In this document: positions 25,742-34,241 of the stretch, piece after piece
Layout: each line of letters opens with the position of its first letter
Position numbering within the stretch: the first letter of the stretch is position 1
DNA from: Mesorhizobium sp. J8
Lineage (GTDB): Bacteria; Pseudomonadota; Alphaproteobacteria; Rhizobiales; Rhizobiaceae
NCBI RefSeq assembly: GCF_016591715.1
Contig: NZ_AP024109.1
Location: 2,294,001-2,358,000 of the forward strand
DNA: 64,000 bases
Direction of reading: 5' to 3'
Program-made: the position numbers and the translations under genes
Notes under the pieces: model-generated
Told to the model about the DNA's origin: nothing
Database searches by the model: none
The model's input: the letters and a program-made list of their open reading frames with translations, nothing else

Positions 25742-27421
25742 ATGAGCGAAATCGAACGCGAAAGCATGGAATTCGACGTGGTGATCGTCGGCGCCGGTCC
25801 CGCCGGCCTCGCCGCGGCTATTCGTCTGAAGCAGCTCAACCCCGACCTCTCCGTCGTCGTCCTGGAGAAGGGCGGCGAGGTCGGCGCGCATATCCTCTCC
25901 GGCGCGGTCGTCGACCCGATCGGCATCGACCGGCTGCTGCCCGGCTGGCGCGAGGAAGAGGGTCATCCGTTCAAGACGCCTGTCACGGCGGATCATTTCC
26001 TGGTGCTGGGCCCAGCCGGTTCGTTCCGCCTGCCCAACTTCCTGATGCCGCCGTTGATGAACAATCACGGCAACTACATCGTGTCGCTCGGCAATGTCTG
26101 CCGCTGGCTGGCGACCAAGGCCGAGGCGCTGGGCGTGGAGATCTATCCGGGCTTTGCCGCGGCGAGCCTGGTCTACAACGACGCCGGCGCCGTAACGGGC
26201 GTCATCACCGGCGACATGGGCGTCGAGAAGGACGGCACGCATGGCCCGGCTTACGCGCCCGGCATGGCGCTGATGGGCAAATATGTGCTGATCGGCGAGG
26301 GCGCGCGCGGCTCGCTCGCCAAACAGCTCATCGCCAAGTACCGGCTTGCCGATGGCCGTGAGCCTGGCAAGTTCGGCATCGGCCTCAAGGAACTCTGGCA
26401 GGTCAAGCCAGAGAACCACAAGCCGGGCCTGGTGCAGCACTCCTTCGGCTGGCCGCTCGACATGAAGACCGGCGGTGGCTCCTTCCTCTACCATCTCGAG
26501 GACAACCAGGTGGCGGTCGGTTTCGTCGTCCACCTGAACTACAAGAACCCCTATCTCTCGCCCTTCGAGGAGTTCCAGCGCTTCAAGACGCATCCGGCGA
26601 TCGCCGGGACCTTCGAAGGCGCCAAGCGCATCGGCTATGGCGCGCGCGCCATCACCGAGGGCGGCTGGCAGTCCGTGCCGAAGCTGTCTTTCCCGGGCGG
26701 CGTGCTGATGGGCTGTGCTGCCGGATTCGTCAACGTGCCGCGTATCAAGGGTTCGCACAATGCGGTGCTGTCCGGCATGCTCGCGGCCGAGCATGTGGCC
26801 GAGGCGATCGCCGGCGGCCGCGCCAATGACGAGCTTGCGTCCTACGAAGAAGCCTGGCGCGGCAGCGACATCGGCAAGGATCTGAAGAAGGTGCGCAACG
26901 TCAAGCCGCTATGGTCGCGCTTCGGGACCGTCGTCGGCGTCGGCATTGGCGGGCTCGACATGTGGCTGAACACGCTGTTCGGCTTCTCGCCTTTCGGCAC
27001 GCTGAAGCACGGCAAGGCAGACTATGCCACCCTCGAGCCGGCCTCCAAGCATCAGAAGATCGCCTATCCGAAACCGGATGGCGTGTTGACCTTCGACCGT
27101 CTCTCCTCGGTGTTCCTGTCGAACACCAATCATGAGGAAAACGAGCCGGTGCATCTGATCGTCGCCGACATGGCGCTGCAGCAGCGTTCGGAGCACGATG
27201 TCTTCGCCGGCCCGTCGACCCGCTATTGCCCGGCCGGCGTCTATGAATGGGTGGACAAGGACGGCAACGCCGCCGCCGATCCGTCGGCCAAGGACGTGCG
27301 CTTCGTCATCAACGCGCAGAACTGCGTCCACTGCAAGACCTGCGACATCAAGGATCCGAACCAGAACATCAACTGGGTACCGCCACAAGGCGGCGAAGGC
27401 CCCGTCTACCAGGGCATGTGA
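25742..27421 (+). CDS. Electron transfer flavoprotein-ubiquinone oxidoreductase
   Basis: A 559-residue membrane-associated flavoprotein that passes electrons from ETF (reduced by acyl-CoA dehydrogenases) to ubiquinone. The FAD-binding Rossmann motif VVIVGAGPAGLAAAIRL is at residues 11-27. The C-terminal [4Fe-4S] cluster ligands are Cys496 (YCPAGVYEW) and Cys528, Cys531 and Cys534 (NCVHCKTCDIKDP). The protein ends GGEGPVYQGM, the family terminus. The start ATG 25742 is preceded by GAGGGG. Functionally it would accept electrons from the isovaleryl-CoA dehydrogenase encoded at 39815-40978. The last codons are duplicated downstream (see the repeat at 27392-27502). Confidence 0.95.
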   Translation: MSEIERESMEFDVVIVGAGPAGLAAAIRLKQLNPDLSVVVLEKGGEVGAHILSGAVVDPIGIDRLLPGWREEEGHPFKTPVTADHFLVLGPAGSFRLPNFLMPPLMNNHGNYIVSLGNVCRWLATKAEALGVEIYPGFAAASLVYNDAGAVTGVITGDMGVEKDGTHGPAYAPGMALMGKYVLIGEGARGSLAKQLIAKYRLADGREPGKFGIGLKELWQVKPENHKPGLVQHSFGWPLDMKTGGGSFLYHLEDNQVAVGFVVHLNYKNPYLSPFEEFQRFKTHPAIAGTFEGAKRIGYGARAITEGGWQSVPKLSFPGGVLMGCAAGFVNVPRIKGSHNAVLSGMLAAEHVAEAIAGGRANDELASYEEAWRGSDIGKDLKKVRNVKPLWSRFGTVVGVGIGGLDMWLNTLFGFSPFGTLKHGKADYATLEPASKHQKIAYPKPDGVLTFDRLSSVFLSNTNHEENEPVHLIVADMALQQRSEHDVFAGPSTRYCPAGVYEWVDKDGNAAADPSAKDVRFVINAQNCVHCKTCDIKDPNQNINWVPPQGGEGPVYQGM

Positions 27422-27502
27422 TCCGCTCCGACCGGGCCGTCTCGACCGCCGCTCCAACAAAGCCGGCGAAGGCCCGGTCTACCAGGGCATGTGAGCCGCT
27501 CC
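27392..27502 (+). repeat. Duplication of the 3' end of the ETF-QO gene
   Basis: The 38 bp at 27392-27429, covering the last ~9 codons and the stop, recur at 27465-27502 with two differences (offset 73 bp). The second copy still spells GEGPVYQGM and a TGA stop if read in its own frame, but it is not connected to the gene. Confidence 0.9.
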
Positions 27503-27594
27503 TCCGATCCGCAACCATCCGCGGGTCGGGTTCCTTACGCTTGAAATTGCAGCCGGCTTATAGTTCCTTCTCTGCGGATAAGGAGCAAATGGCC

Positions 27595-28197
27595 ATGCGC
27601 CTGGCGGTTCTTACATGTCTCATCATGCTCGGTGGCCTGTGCGGCGGTGCCCCGGAGGCACTGGCCGGCACCAAGGTGCTGGTCACGACCCGCAGCTATG
27701 ACATCGCCGGCGCGACGGGCGCCGCGCTGGTCGAAGCGATGAACCGTAAAGGTCCCAAGCACGGCTTCATGACCCGTGCCATCGCCGACACCAGCTACGT
27801 CGTGAACTGGAAGCTGGACGTGGACCGCGCTGACGGGATGTGCAGATTGCGGGGCGCCGACGGAACGATGGAACTCACCTACACTTTTCCTCGCCTGGCT
27901 TCGCCGCCGAAACCCGAGCTCGAGCGGCGCTGGCGTCGCTTCCTCGCCGGCGTCCGCGCCCACGAGCACCATCACGGCCGCATCGCCAAGGCCATGATGC
28001 GCGCCACCGATAAGTCCATTGCCGGCCTGAAGCTGGCCGACAACTGGTTCTGCACTGCCACCCATCGCGAGGCCAGGCGCCGGATCGACACCGTCTACGC
28101 GCAATATGAAGCGAAACAGAACGCCTTCGATGCGCGCGAGCATCGTGACGGCGGCCATGTCGACCGGCTGGTCAATGCATTGATGGGGAAGAACTGA
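27595..28197 (+). CDS. Exported DUF922 protein (putative Zn-dependent protease)
   Basis: A 200-residue secreted protein. The signal peptide (MRLAVLTCLIMLGGLCGG, cleavage after PEALAG) is followed by a DUF922 domain containing the motif AHEHHHGRIAKAM, a metal-binding HExxH-like helix near residue 125, as expected for this predicted zinc peptidase family. Cysteines at MCRLRG and WFCTAT may pair. Two ATGs are possible (27589 and 27595); the AAGGAG at 27580-27585 is better spaced for 27595. It follows the ETF-QO gene after 170 bp. The substrate is unknown. Confidence 0.8.
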   Translation: MRLAVLTCLIMLGGLCGGAPEALAGTKVLVTTRSYDIAGATGAALVEAMNRKGPKHGFMTRAIADTSYVVNWKLDVDRADGMCRLRGADGTMELTYTFPRLASPPKPELERRWRRFLAGVRAHEHHHGRIAKAMMRATDKSIAGLKLADNWFCTATHREARRRIDTVYAQYEAKQNAFDAREHRDGGHVDRLVNALMGKN

Positions 28198-28228
28198 AGC
28201 TTCGGTCGTTCGCTTAAGAAACAGAGCG

Positions 28229-29266
28229 TCAGCCCTGCGGTCTGTCCGTCGCCTCATTCGCCGCCAGCGCCGACTTATGCTCGTCCTCGGGCGCGTCGCT
28301 GGCGGGCGGCAGCGTGAATTCGACCAGCACCGGCAGATGGTCGGAGCCGGTATCTTCCAGCCGGGCAGACGACAGGATCGTCACCCCGCCCTTGCTGAAC
28401 ACCTGGTCGATCGGCAGGCCCGCGTAGCGGCGCAGGACATCGGGCAGCGTGCGGTGGATCCAGGTCGGCCCAGCCGACGGCATCAGCGTCATGCCGCTGA
28501 GCCGCGCCACCCGTCGCACCGCCGCGCTCCACGGCACGGCATTGCAGTCGCCGGCCATGATGGCGGTCTCGCCGAGCCCGGCCAGCGGTTCCGCCAGCTC
28601 GCCGATCTGCCAGGACTGTTCCTTCGGCCACGGCCAGCTCAGATGGATCGCGGCGACGTCGACGGGGACGCCGTTGAAATCGATCGTGGCGGTCGCCATC
28701 GCGCCGCGCGGCTCGCAGCGCGGCGCGGTGCCGGCGGCGAAGGGACGGCGCGAGAGCAGCGCGACGCCGAATATGCCGTTGGGGTAGTCGCAAAGGATGC
28801 GGTAGGGATAGGCGCCGGCAATATAGCCGAGCTCCTTCGACCACATCCCCGATACTTCATCGAGCGTGATGACGTCCGGATTGGTCCGGCCGATCAGCGA
28901 CAGCACCTTCTTCGGCGTCGGATTGTTAAAGCGCAGGTTCATCTGCAGCAGGCTGTAGACCATTCGGTCGGCCGGCTTCGCGACCGCCTGCTGCGTCGAC
29001 AATCTGGGCAGCGCGCTCGTCGTCGTGGCGAAGCAGGCGATTGCGAAGACCAGCGCCGCGACGGCCTGCAGCCGATACGGACCGGCAAGCAGCGCCAGCG
29101 CGAGCAGCACCGTCAGCACGCTCAGATGCATGCGGAAATGCGAGAAGGAATCGAAAGCCGGATGCAGCGCGCCGAAGAACCCGGCCAGCAGCGCGGCCGA
29201 GCATGCCATCATCGCCAGGAATGTCAGCTGAGCCATCATGCTCAAGCGCGCGCCGCCCGTAGTCAT
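28229..29266 (-). CDS. Membrane-anchored endonuclease/exonuclease/phosphatase-family protein
   Basis: A 345-residue protein: three hydrophobic segments in the first ~90 residues (MMAQLTFLAMMACSAALLAG; MHLSVLTVLLALALLAG; LVFAIACFATTTS) and then an EEP (DNase I-like) domain facing the periplasm. Motifs include LLQMNLRFNN, DVITLDEVSG (metal-binding Glu), IMAGDCNAVPWS (catalytic Asp/Asn) and the terminal TGSDHLPVLVEF (catalytic His). Ribosome site GGAG precedes the ATG. Relatives are annotated as vancomycin-resistance-associated or generic EEP hydrolases; substrate (nucleic acid, phospholipid or phosphoinositide) is unknown. Confidence 0.85.
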   Translation of the reverse strand: MTTGGARLSMMAQLTFLAMMACSAALLAGFFGALHPAFDSFSHFRMHLSVLTVLLALALLAGPYRLQAVAALVFAIACFATTTSALPRLSTQQAVAKPADRMVYSLLQMNLRFNNPTPKKVLSLIGRTNPDVITLDEVSGMWSKELGYIAGAYPYRILCDYPNGIFGVALLSRRPFAAGTAPRCEPRGAMATATIDFNGVPVDVAAIHLSWPWPKEQSWQIGELAEPLAGLGETAIMAGDCNAVPWSAAVRRVARLSGMTLMPSAGPTWIHRTLPDVLRRYAGLPIDQVFSKGGVTILSSARLEDTGSDHLPVLVEFTLPPASDAPEDEHKSALAANEATDRPQG

Positions 29267-29289
29267 CTGCTCCGACCCGCCCAGGATAT

Positions 29290-29377
29290 TTCACCGTTTA
29301 ACGGAACGCCGAAAGGCCCTGTATCTGTTCCGACGCGATTTCGAACGGAAACCGCTCGCGTTCTTCCTGAATTTGCT
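29290..29377. repeat. Palindromic repeat, type B copy (B3, degenerate)
   Basis: Read on the minus strand, this segment aligns along its whole length with 49775-49867: GAGCAAATTCAGGAAGAA, then GAGCGGTTTCCGT, a spacer containing ACAGGG, and a terminal block ending GTTAAACGGTGAAA. The matching blocks in the other copy are GAGCAATTCCAGGAAAAG, GAGCGGTTTTCCGT, ATAGGG and GTGAAACGGTGAAAC. It is between the EEP gene and the AMP nucleosidase gene and is more decayed. Confidence 0.65.
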
Positions 29378-29464
29378 CCAGCCTTCCGTTCTGACCGCTT
29401 ATCGGCCAAATTGCGGCCCGAGCAAGACGACGGATTGCCTCGCCGGCGGCTGGCCGGCACGGGC

Positions 29465-30967
29465 CTACTGGAACGCTGTCTCGGAAAAGCTTCTGAGCTT
29501 GCGCGAATGCAGGCGCTCCATCGGCATTTCGGCGAGCTTCTCCATCGCCCTGATGCCGATGGTGAGATGCTGCGCGACCTGCCGCTTGTAGAATTCGGTC
29601 GCCATGCCGGGCAGCTTCAGCTCCCCATGCAGCGGCTTGTCGGAGACGCACAGCAGCGTCCCGTAGGGCACGCGGAAGCGGAAGCCGTTGGCGGCGATGG
29701 TGGCCGATTCCATGTCGAGCGCGATGGCGCGCGACTGCGACAGACGTTGCACCGGTCCGCGCTGGTCGCGCAGCTCCCAGTTGCGGTTGTCGATGGTGGC
29801 GACGGTGCCTGTGCGCATGATGCGCTTGAGATCGTAGCCGGACAGGCCGGTGACTTCGGCGACCGCTTCCTGCAGCGCCACCTGGATCTCCGCCAACGGC
29901 GGGATCGGCACCCAGACCGGCAGGTCGTCGTCCAGCACATGATCCTCGCGCACATAGGCGTGCGCCAGCACGTAGTCGCCCAGCGCCTGCGTGTTGCGTA
30001 GGCCAGCGCAATGGCCGAGCATGACCCAAGCATGCGGCCTCAGCACAGCGATATGGTCGGTGATCGTCTTGGCGTTGGAAGGCCCGACGCCGATATTGAC
30101 CATGGTGATGCCGCCATGGCCGGGTTTCTTCAGGTGATAGGCCGGCATCTGCGGCAGGCGCTGCGGCGGCGTGCCTTCGCTCGGCGAGCCGGCTCCCGCC
30201 TTGGTCACGACATTGCCCGGTTCGACGAATTCACTGTAGCCGCCTCCACCGCCCTCCATCAGTTCGCGAGCCCGGGCGACGAATTCGTCGATATAGAACT
30301 GGTAATTGGTGAACAGCACGAAATTCTGGAAATGCTGCGGGCTGGTCGCCGTGTAATGCGTCATGCGGTGCAGCGAATAGTCGATGCGTTGCGCGGTAAA
30401 CGGCGCCAGCGGCCGCGGTTCGCCGAACGCCACCTCGAAGGTGCCGTTGGCGATCTGGTCGTCGGTGCCGTCGAGATCCGGCACGTCGAACAGGTCGCGA
30501 ATCGGCCGCTTGATGCGCTCGGCGGCCGCGCCATCGACATAGGTGCCTTCCAGGAAGGCGAAATGCAGCGGGATCGGCGTGGTCGATTCCGACACCGTCA
30601 CCGTCACGCCATGATTGCGCATGATGAGCCGAAGCTGTTCGACGAGATAGTTCTCGAACAGTTGCGGCTGGGTGATGGTGGTGGCGAAATGCCCCGGAGT
30701 CGGCATATGGCCGTAGGCTTGGCGCGAGTCGATCTGCGTGAACGAGGTCGTGGTGACGCCGATCTGCGGATAGAACGCCCGGTAGCGCTTGCTCTCGTCG
30801 CCGCCCGCGGCAAGGGCCGCGAAAGAATCGCGCAGGAACTTGGTGTTGCGGTCGTAGAGCGTCTGGAGCGCCGCGACCGCCTTCTTGGCGTCGTGGAACT
30901 CCTGCTTGCCGAAGGGCTCCGGCATGACGACCGATTCGATGGCTTGGGGGTAGATTCGCTTTTCCAT
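29465..30967 (-). CDS. amn: AMP nucleosidase
   Basis: A 500-residue AMP nucleosidase (AMP to adenine plus ribose 5-phosphate), controlling adenylate pools. The N-terminal regulatory domain (DAKKAVAALQTLYDRNTKFL, YPQIGVTTTSFTQIDSRQAY) and the C-terminal nucleoside-phosphorylase-fold domain (TMVNIGVGPSNAKTITDHIA, MLGHCAGLRNTQALGDYVLA, AIALDMESATIAANGFRFRV) are complete. Length equals the family norm (~480-500). It is monocistronic, with its promoter in the 86-bp gap to the small exported peptide gene, which also reads on the minus strand. Confidence 0.95.
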   Translation of the reverse strand: MEKRIYPQAIESVVMPEPFGKQEFHDAKKAVAALQTLYDRNTKFLRDSFAALAAGGDESKRYRAFYPQIGVTTTSFTQIDSRQAYGHMPTPGHFATTITQPQLFENYLVEQLRLIMRNHGVTVTVSESTTPIPLHFAFLEGTYVDGAAAERIKRPIRDLFDVPDLDGTDDQIANGTFEVAFGEPRPLAPFTAQRIDYSLHRMTHYTATSPQHFQNFVLFTNYQFYIDEFVARARELMEGGGGGYSEFVEPGNVVTKAGAGSPSEGTPPQRLPQMPAYHLKKPGHGGITMVNIGVGPSNAKTITDHIAVLRPHAWVMLGHCAGLRNTQALGDYVLAHAYVREDHVLDDDLPVWVPIPPLAEIQVALQEAVAEVTGLSGYDLKRIMRTGTVATIDNRNWELRDQRGPVQRLSQSRAIALDMESATIAANGFRFRVPYGTLLCVSDKPLHGELKLPGMATEFYKRQVAQHLTIGIRAMEKLAEMPMERLHSRKLRSFSETAFQ

Positions 30968-31053
30968 GGCCCAATATAGAGATTTGGAAGAGCGGTTGGG
31001 AGGGGGAGGCAGGCGTCAAGCCGCCGCAACCGTCGTTTTTCCTCGGTGGCGCG

Positions 31054-31248
31054 TTACCCACGCTGCAGGCTGATCAGGAGTACAAAGCCCACGCTGGTGT
31101 TCTTGTGCGCCGGCGCCTCGATCGTGTGGCCCGTATCGGCCCGCATCACAGGCACCGCCAGCACCGGCGCGGCGAGCAGCATCAGGATGAGGGTCGCCCG
31201 CGGCAGCAGCCTGAGGATATTCATTGCGGTGGCGGCGAGGCGGTTCAT
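31054..31248 (-). CDS. Small exported or membrane protein, unknown
   Basis: A 64-residue candidate with an N-terminal hydrophobic segment (LLPRATLILMLLAAPVLAVP) that may be a signal peptide or anchor, and a short tail with a second weakly hydrophobic stretch (SVGFVLLISLQRG). ATG 31248 has only a weak GGGA upstream. It is 64 bp downstream of the 44-residue peptide gene at 31313-31447 on the same strand, suggesting one transcript. No family is recognised. Confidence 0.45.
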   Translation of the reverse strand: MNRLAATAMNILRLLPRATLILMLLAAPVLAVPVMRADTGHTIEAPAHKNTSVGFVLLISLQRG

Positions 31249-31312
31249 TTTGGGTGTCCCGATTTTTAGCGAGGTCGATGTTCAGCTTTGTCGTTTCGGC
31301 CCGTCACTTGGT

Positions 31313-31447
31313 TCACGGAGCCGAGAACGAAGCCACGGGCCGTTCCCACAAGCGAGACGAGTGGCCGCCTCCGGCCACCAGGATGGCGAAGAACATGCCG
31401 AACAAGCTCATCAGCAGGCAGACGATGGTGAAGCGACGCGCAAGCAT
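31313..31447 (-). CDS. 44-residue single-span membrane peptide
   Basis: A short open frame with an unusually good start signal: AAGGAGAGGGAA directly before ATG 31447, reading leftwards to TGA at 31313-31315. The product begins MLARRFTIVCLLMSLFGMFF, a positively charged N-terminus followed by one hydrophobic span of ~20 residues up to AILVAGGG, then a short polar tail HSSRLWERPVASFSAP. Codon third positions are mostly G or C as in real genes here. The form fits the small single-span membrane proteins that modulate larger membrane complexes, but no function is known. Confidence 0.5.
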   Translation of the reverse strand: MLARRFTIVCLLMSLFGMFFAILVAGGGHSSRLWERPVASFSAP

Positions 31448-31600
31448 TTCCCTCTCCTTCAATGCGGGAGAAAATGCCTGACGGCCTCTGAACCGGTTCT
31501 GAGACCGGTATTCATCTGCGGTTCAAATTGATTGACGAGGGCTTGAAGGGGCGCGGGAGGCCTGGTGCGGGTCAGCGAAAGCGCCGACCCTGCAAAAGAA

Positions 31601-31623
31601 AACGGGGCCGCTTGGGCCCCGTT
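31601..31623 (-). terminator. Rho-independent terminator after DUF2147 gene
   Basis: Perfect stem AACGGGGCC ... GGCCCCGTT with a 5-base loop; on the minus strand it is followed by TTCTTTTG. It lies 22 bp beyond the stop codon of the DUF2147 gene. Confidence 0.85.
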
Positions 31624-31644
31624 CGCACGATCCGGGATTGGCGG

Positions 31645-31986
31645 TCAGAGCTTGTGCCAGGTCTGGCTCTTGCAGATCAGGCCGCCGAGCACGCAGCCGC
31701 TCATCTTGAGCGTCGTGCCCGTAAGGGTCGCCTTGCCGGAATAGGTCTTGTCGTTCGCGGGGTCGGTGATTGAGCCGGCATATTTGTTGTCGCCGGCCGC
31801 CTTCAGAGAGCCGATGGTCTTGCCCGCATATTTGCCGGTCTTGAGCGTGATGGAGAACGAGCCGCCGCCGCCGATCGTCGCGGTCTCGCCGGATTGCGTC
31901 TTCCAACTGCCTTCGATCGGGTCGGCCCACGCTGCACCCGCCATGATCAAGGTGGCCGCCAGGGCCAGGCTCATCTTTCGAAACAT
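31645..31986 (-). CDS. Exported DUF2147-family protein
   Basis: A 113-residue protein with a signal peptide (MSLALAATLIMAGAAWA) and one small DUF2147 domain: DPIEGSWKTQSGETATI, KYAGKTIGSLK, GKATLTGTTLKMSGCVLGGL and ICKSQTWHKL. Members are lipocalin-like beta-barrel periplasmic proteins of unknown role. Two conserved cysteines near the C-terminus could form a disulfide. A strong ribosome site (GGAGGAGG) lies 5 bases before the ATG and a terminator follows, so it is monocistronic. Confidence 0.88.
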   Translation of the reverse strand: MFRKMSLALAATLIMAGAAWADPIEGSWKTQSGETATIGGGGSFSITLKTGKYAGKTIGSLKAAGDNKYAGSITDPANDKTYSGKATLTGTTLKMSGCVLGGLICKSQTWHKL

Positions 31987-32424
31987 CGTGTCCTCCTCCC
32001 AATGGGCATACGGCGGGCTCCGGTCCGCCTTCCAGTCCCTTACGCAAAGGTAAAGCTAATCCAGCTCCGGCCAAAACGAAAGCGGTGCCGCCACGGAAGG
32101 TTGTAAGGATTTTCGCGCCGGCTATCGCCCACAATAAACGAAACCGGAAAAGTGCTTCCGTTTCCGTGGTTAGCGAAGTCTTGATTCAGGTCGCGGCAAT
32201 TTTCATCGAATTTGATGCAAAATGGCCGAAAAGCTGGATTCTCATGCTTAATGAATTTCCGCGTTTACCTCTTGTTTTAGCTTTGTTTTCCTCAAATTAA
32301 GCACGCCATTTAACGACGGATTCAAGGCCAGGCTTCATCCTCGAAAGCATCGAAAGAGCGGCTCGCCCCGAGGGACACCAAGGGAAAAAGGAGGCAGCTC
32401 TCGGGAGTCAGACAGGGGATTGAA
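31987..32424. other. 438-bp intergenic region
   Basis: No gene is supported. The segment is clearly more A/T-rich than its surroundings. A weak hairpin GAAACCGGAA ... TTCCGTTTC lies at 32140-32164. It should hold the divergent promoters for the DUF2147 and Sel1-like genes, but I see no convincing -35/-10 pair. Confidence 0.5.
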
Positions 32425-32691
32425 ATGGCACGCTTTGAAATGCTTGAAGACGGCTTCGGCGCCATGGGGGCAACTGCCCAGGCCGACATTCTTTTCGAAC
32501 TGGGCATGATGTATGCGACCGGCCGCGATTGCGAGACCGACGTCGTCGCCGCCCACAAATGGTTCAACATCGCCGCGATCAAGGGATCGGTCCGCGCCGC
32601 CGAGCTACGCTCGGAACTCTCGGCCACCATGTCGAAGGTCGAGATCGCCACGGCGCTGCGCGAAGCGCGCGAATGGATGACGATGCACTGA
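32425..32691 (+). CDS. Small Sel1-like repeat protein
   Basis: An 88-residue protein with one Sel1-type (TPR-like) helix pair: AQADILFELGMMYATGRDCE then DVVAAHKWFNIAAIKGSVRA, followed by a C-terminal helix with EIATALREAREW. ATG 32425 is preceded by AGGGGA. No signal peptide is seen, so it is probably cytosolic. Single-repeat proteins of this size are common near rhizobial genes of unknown function and likely mediate protein contacts. A terminator follows at 32851-32891. Confidence 0.75.
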   Translation: MARFEMLEDGFGAMGATAQADILFELGMMYATGRDCETDVVAAHKWFNIAAIKGSVRAAELRSELSATMSKVEIATALREAREWMTMH

Positions 32692-32850
32692 TCCGGCGGA
32701 CGCAGGTCCGAAGAGTTTCAGGGGACAAGGCCGCGACAAGACGGCCGATCAACAAGAACAAGAATGCAGAGGGCGAACCTGCCCGACTGCGCGACAAGAC
32801 AGGGAAGCGAGTGGGTTTCAGGCGCGGGGGCGTCTGGGGAACTCGACTGC

Positions 32851-32891
32851 AAAAGCCGCGACCGGCCGAAATAAGGCCGGCGCGGCTTTTT
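32851..32891 (+). terminator. Rho-independent terminator
   Basis: Stem AAAAGCCGCG-ACCGGCC with GGCCGGCGCGGCTTTTT, loop GAAATAA. It is a strong hairpin with an A-tract before and a T-tract after, so it may work on both strands. It lies 160 bp after the Sel1-like gene and 170 bp before the binding-protein gene. Confidence 0.8.
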
Positions 32892-33061
32892 GCATTACGC
32901 GGGGTAATCACGAGGCACGTGGCCCAAGCAATCCTGGTCGAAATGAACCAAAACCTTCCGAATTGTCCTCTCGACAGTTTCAGCGAAGGGTGAAATTGTC
33001 CCGGCTCTGTGAACGAAGCGCGGCCGGGTGGCCATGCGCAAGTGGAGGAGTTCTTATAGTC

Positions 33062-34183
33062 ATGAAAAAATTGGGTATTTTGAGCGCGGCCGCATTTGGC
33101 CTGATGATGAGCGCGCCGGTTGCCTTCGCCGACGACATCACCATTTCGGTGGTCGGCCCGATGACCGGCCAGCTCGCCACCATCGGTGACCAGTTCAAGC
33201 AGGGCGCGCAGGCTGCCGCCGACGCGATCAATGCCGCCGGCGGCGTCAACGGCTCGCAGATCAAGCTCGACATCGAGGATGACCAGTGCGATCCGAAGCA
33301 GGCGGTGTCGGTGGCCAACCGCATCGTCGCCAACGGCGTCAAGTTCGTCGACGGCCATGCCTGTTCGGGCTCGAGCATTCCGGCCTCGGCCGTCTATGCC
33401 GAAGCCGGCACGCTGATGATGAGCCCCGCCTCGTCCAACCCGGTGCTGACCGACGCCGCCGCCAAGGCGGGCTGGCCGACCATCATGCGCCTTTACACGC
33501 GTGACGACGCGCAGGGCGCCTTCATCGGCCCGTGGATCGCCAAGAAATATGCCGGCAAGAACGTCGTCATCCTGCACGACAAGAGCGCCTACGGCCAGGG
33601 CGTCGCCGATGCCGTGAAGGCGACGATGAATGCCGGCGGCCTCAAGGAAGTCGACTACGAAGGCATCAATGCCGGCGAGAAGGACTATTCGGCTCTGGTC
33701 ACCAAGCTGAAGGAGCTCAAGGCCGACGTGGTGTATTTCGGCGGCTACCATCCGGAGGCGGGGTTGATCCTGCGGCAGTCGGCTGAGCAGAACGTCAAGT
33801 TCCAGCTGATCATGCCGGACTCGATCGCCTCGCCGGAATTCTGGCAGGTCGCCGGCCCGGCCGGCGAAGGCACCATGTTCGTCTTCCCGTCGGACCCACA
33901 GGCCAAGCCGGAAGCGAAGGACGCGGTCGCCAAGATCAAGGCCGGCGGCTTCACGCCTGAAGGCTTCACGTTGTTCTCCTATGCCGTGATCCAGGCCGTG
34001 GCCGAAGGCGTCAAGCGCGCCGGCAGCGACGATCCGGCCAAGGTCGCGGAGGCGCTCAAGGACGGCAAGCCGATCAGCACCGTCGTCGGCGACGTCATCT
34101 TCGACGAGAAGGGTGACCTGAAGAACGCCAGCTACGACATCAACCAGTGGCACGACGGCAAATACGCGCCGATCAAGCCGTAA
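33062..34183 (+). CDS. Branched-chain amino-acid ABC transporter substrate-binding protein
   Basis: A 373-residue periplasmic binding protein of the LivJ/BraC type. Signal peptide residues 1-22 (LGILSAAAFGLMMSAPVAFA) precede the type-I periplasmic fold: ITISVVGPMTGQLATIGDQF, IEDDQCDPKQAVSVANRI (disulfide-type Cys) and the YGQGVAD hinge region. ATG 33062 has GGAGGAG 11 bases upstream. Terminators lie on both sides (32851-32891 and 34206-34236), so it is transcribed alone; no permease or ATPase gene is nearby, so it must use a transporter encoded elsewhere. Placement beside leucine-degradation genes suggests a branched-chain ligand, which is inference. Confidence 0.92.
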   Translation: MKKLGILSAAAFGLMMSAPVAFADDITISVVGPMTGQLATIGDQFKQGAQAAADAINAAGGVNGSQIKLDIEDDQCDPKQAVSVANRIVANGVKFVDGHACSGSSIPASAVYAEAGTLMMSPASSNPVLTDAAAKAGWPTIMRLYTRDDAQGAFIGPWIAKKYAGKNVVILHDKSAYGQGVADAVKATMNAGGLKEVDYEGINAGEKDYSALVTKLKELKADVVYFGGYHPEAGLILRQSAEQNVKFQLIMPDSIASPEFWQVAGPAGEGTMFVFPSDPQAKPEAKDAVAKIKAGGFTPEGFTLFSYAVIQAVAEGVKRAGSDDPAKVAEALKDGKPISTVVGDVIFDEKGDLKNASYDINQWHDGKYAPIKP

Positions 34184-34205
34184 GTCGGTTCTGCAGCTAT
34201 CGAGG

Positions 34206-34236
34206 AAAATGGCCGGGCTCGTCCCGGCCATTTTCT
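34206..34236 (+). terminator. Rho-independent terminator between convergent genes
   Basis: Stem AAAATGGCCGGG ... CCCGGCCATTTT with loop CTCGT, followed by CTTTAAAT. It is symmetrical enough to serve both the binding-protein gene (plus) and mccA (minus, ending at 34242). Confidence 0.88.
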
Positions 34237-34241
34237 TTAAA

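Noticed and set aside
32085..32300. 71-codon frame in the A/T-rich gap before the Sel1-like gene
   Set aside because: GTG start without a ribosome site and with irregular codon use; no family pattern.
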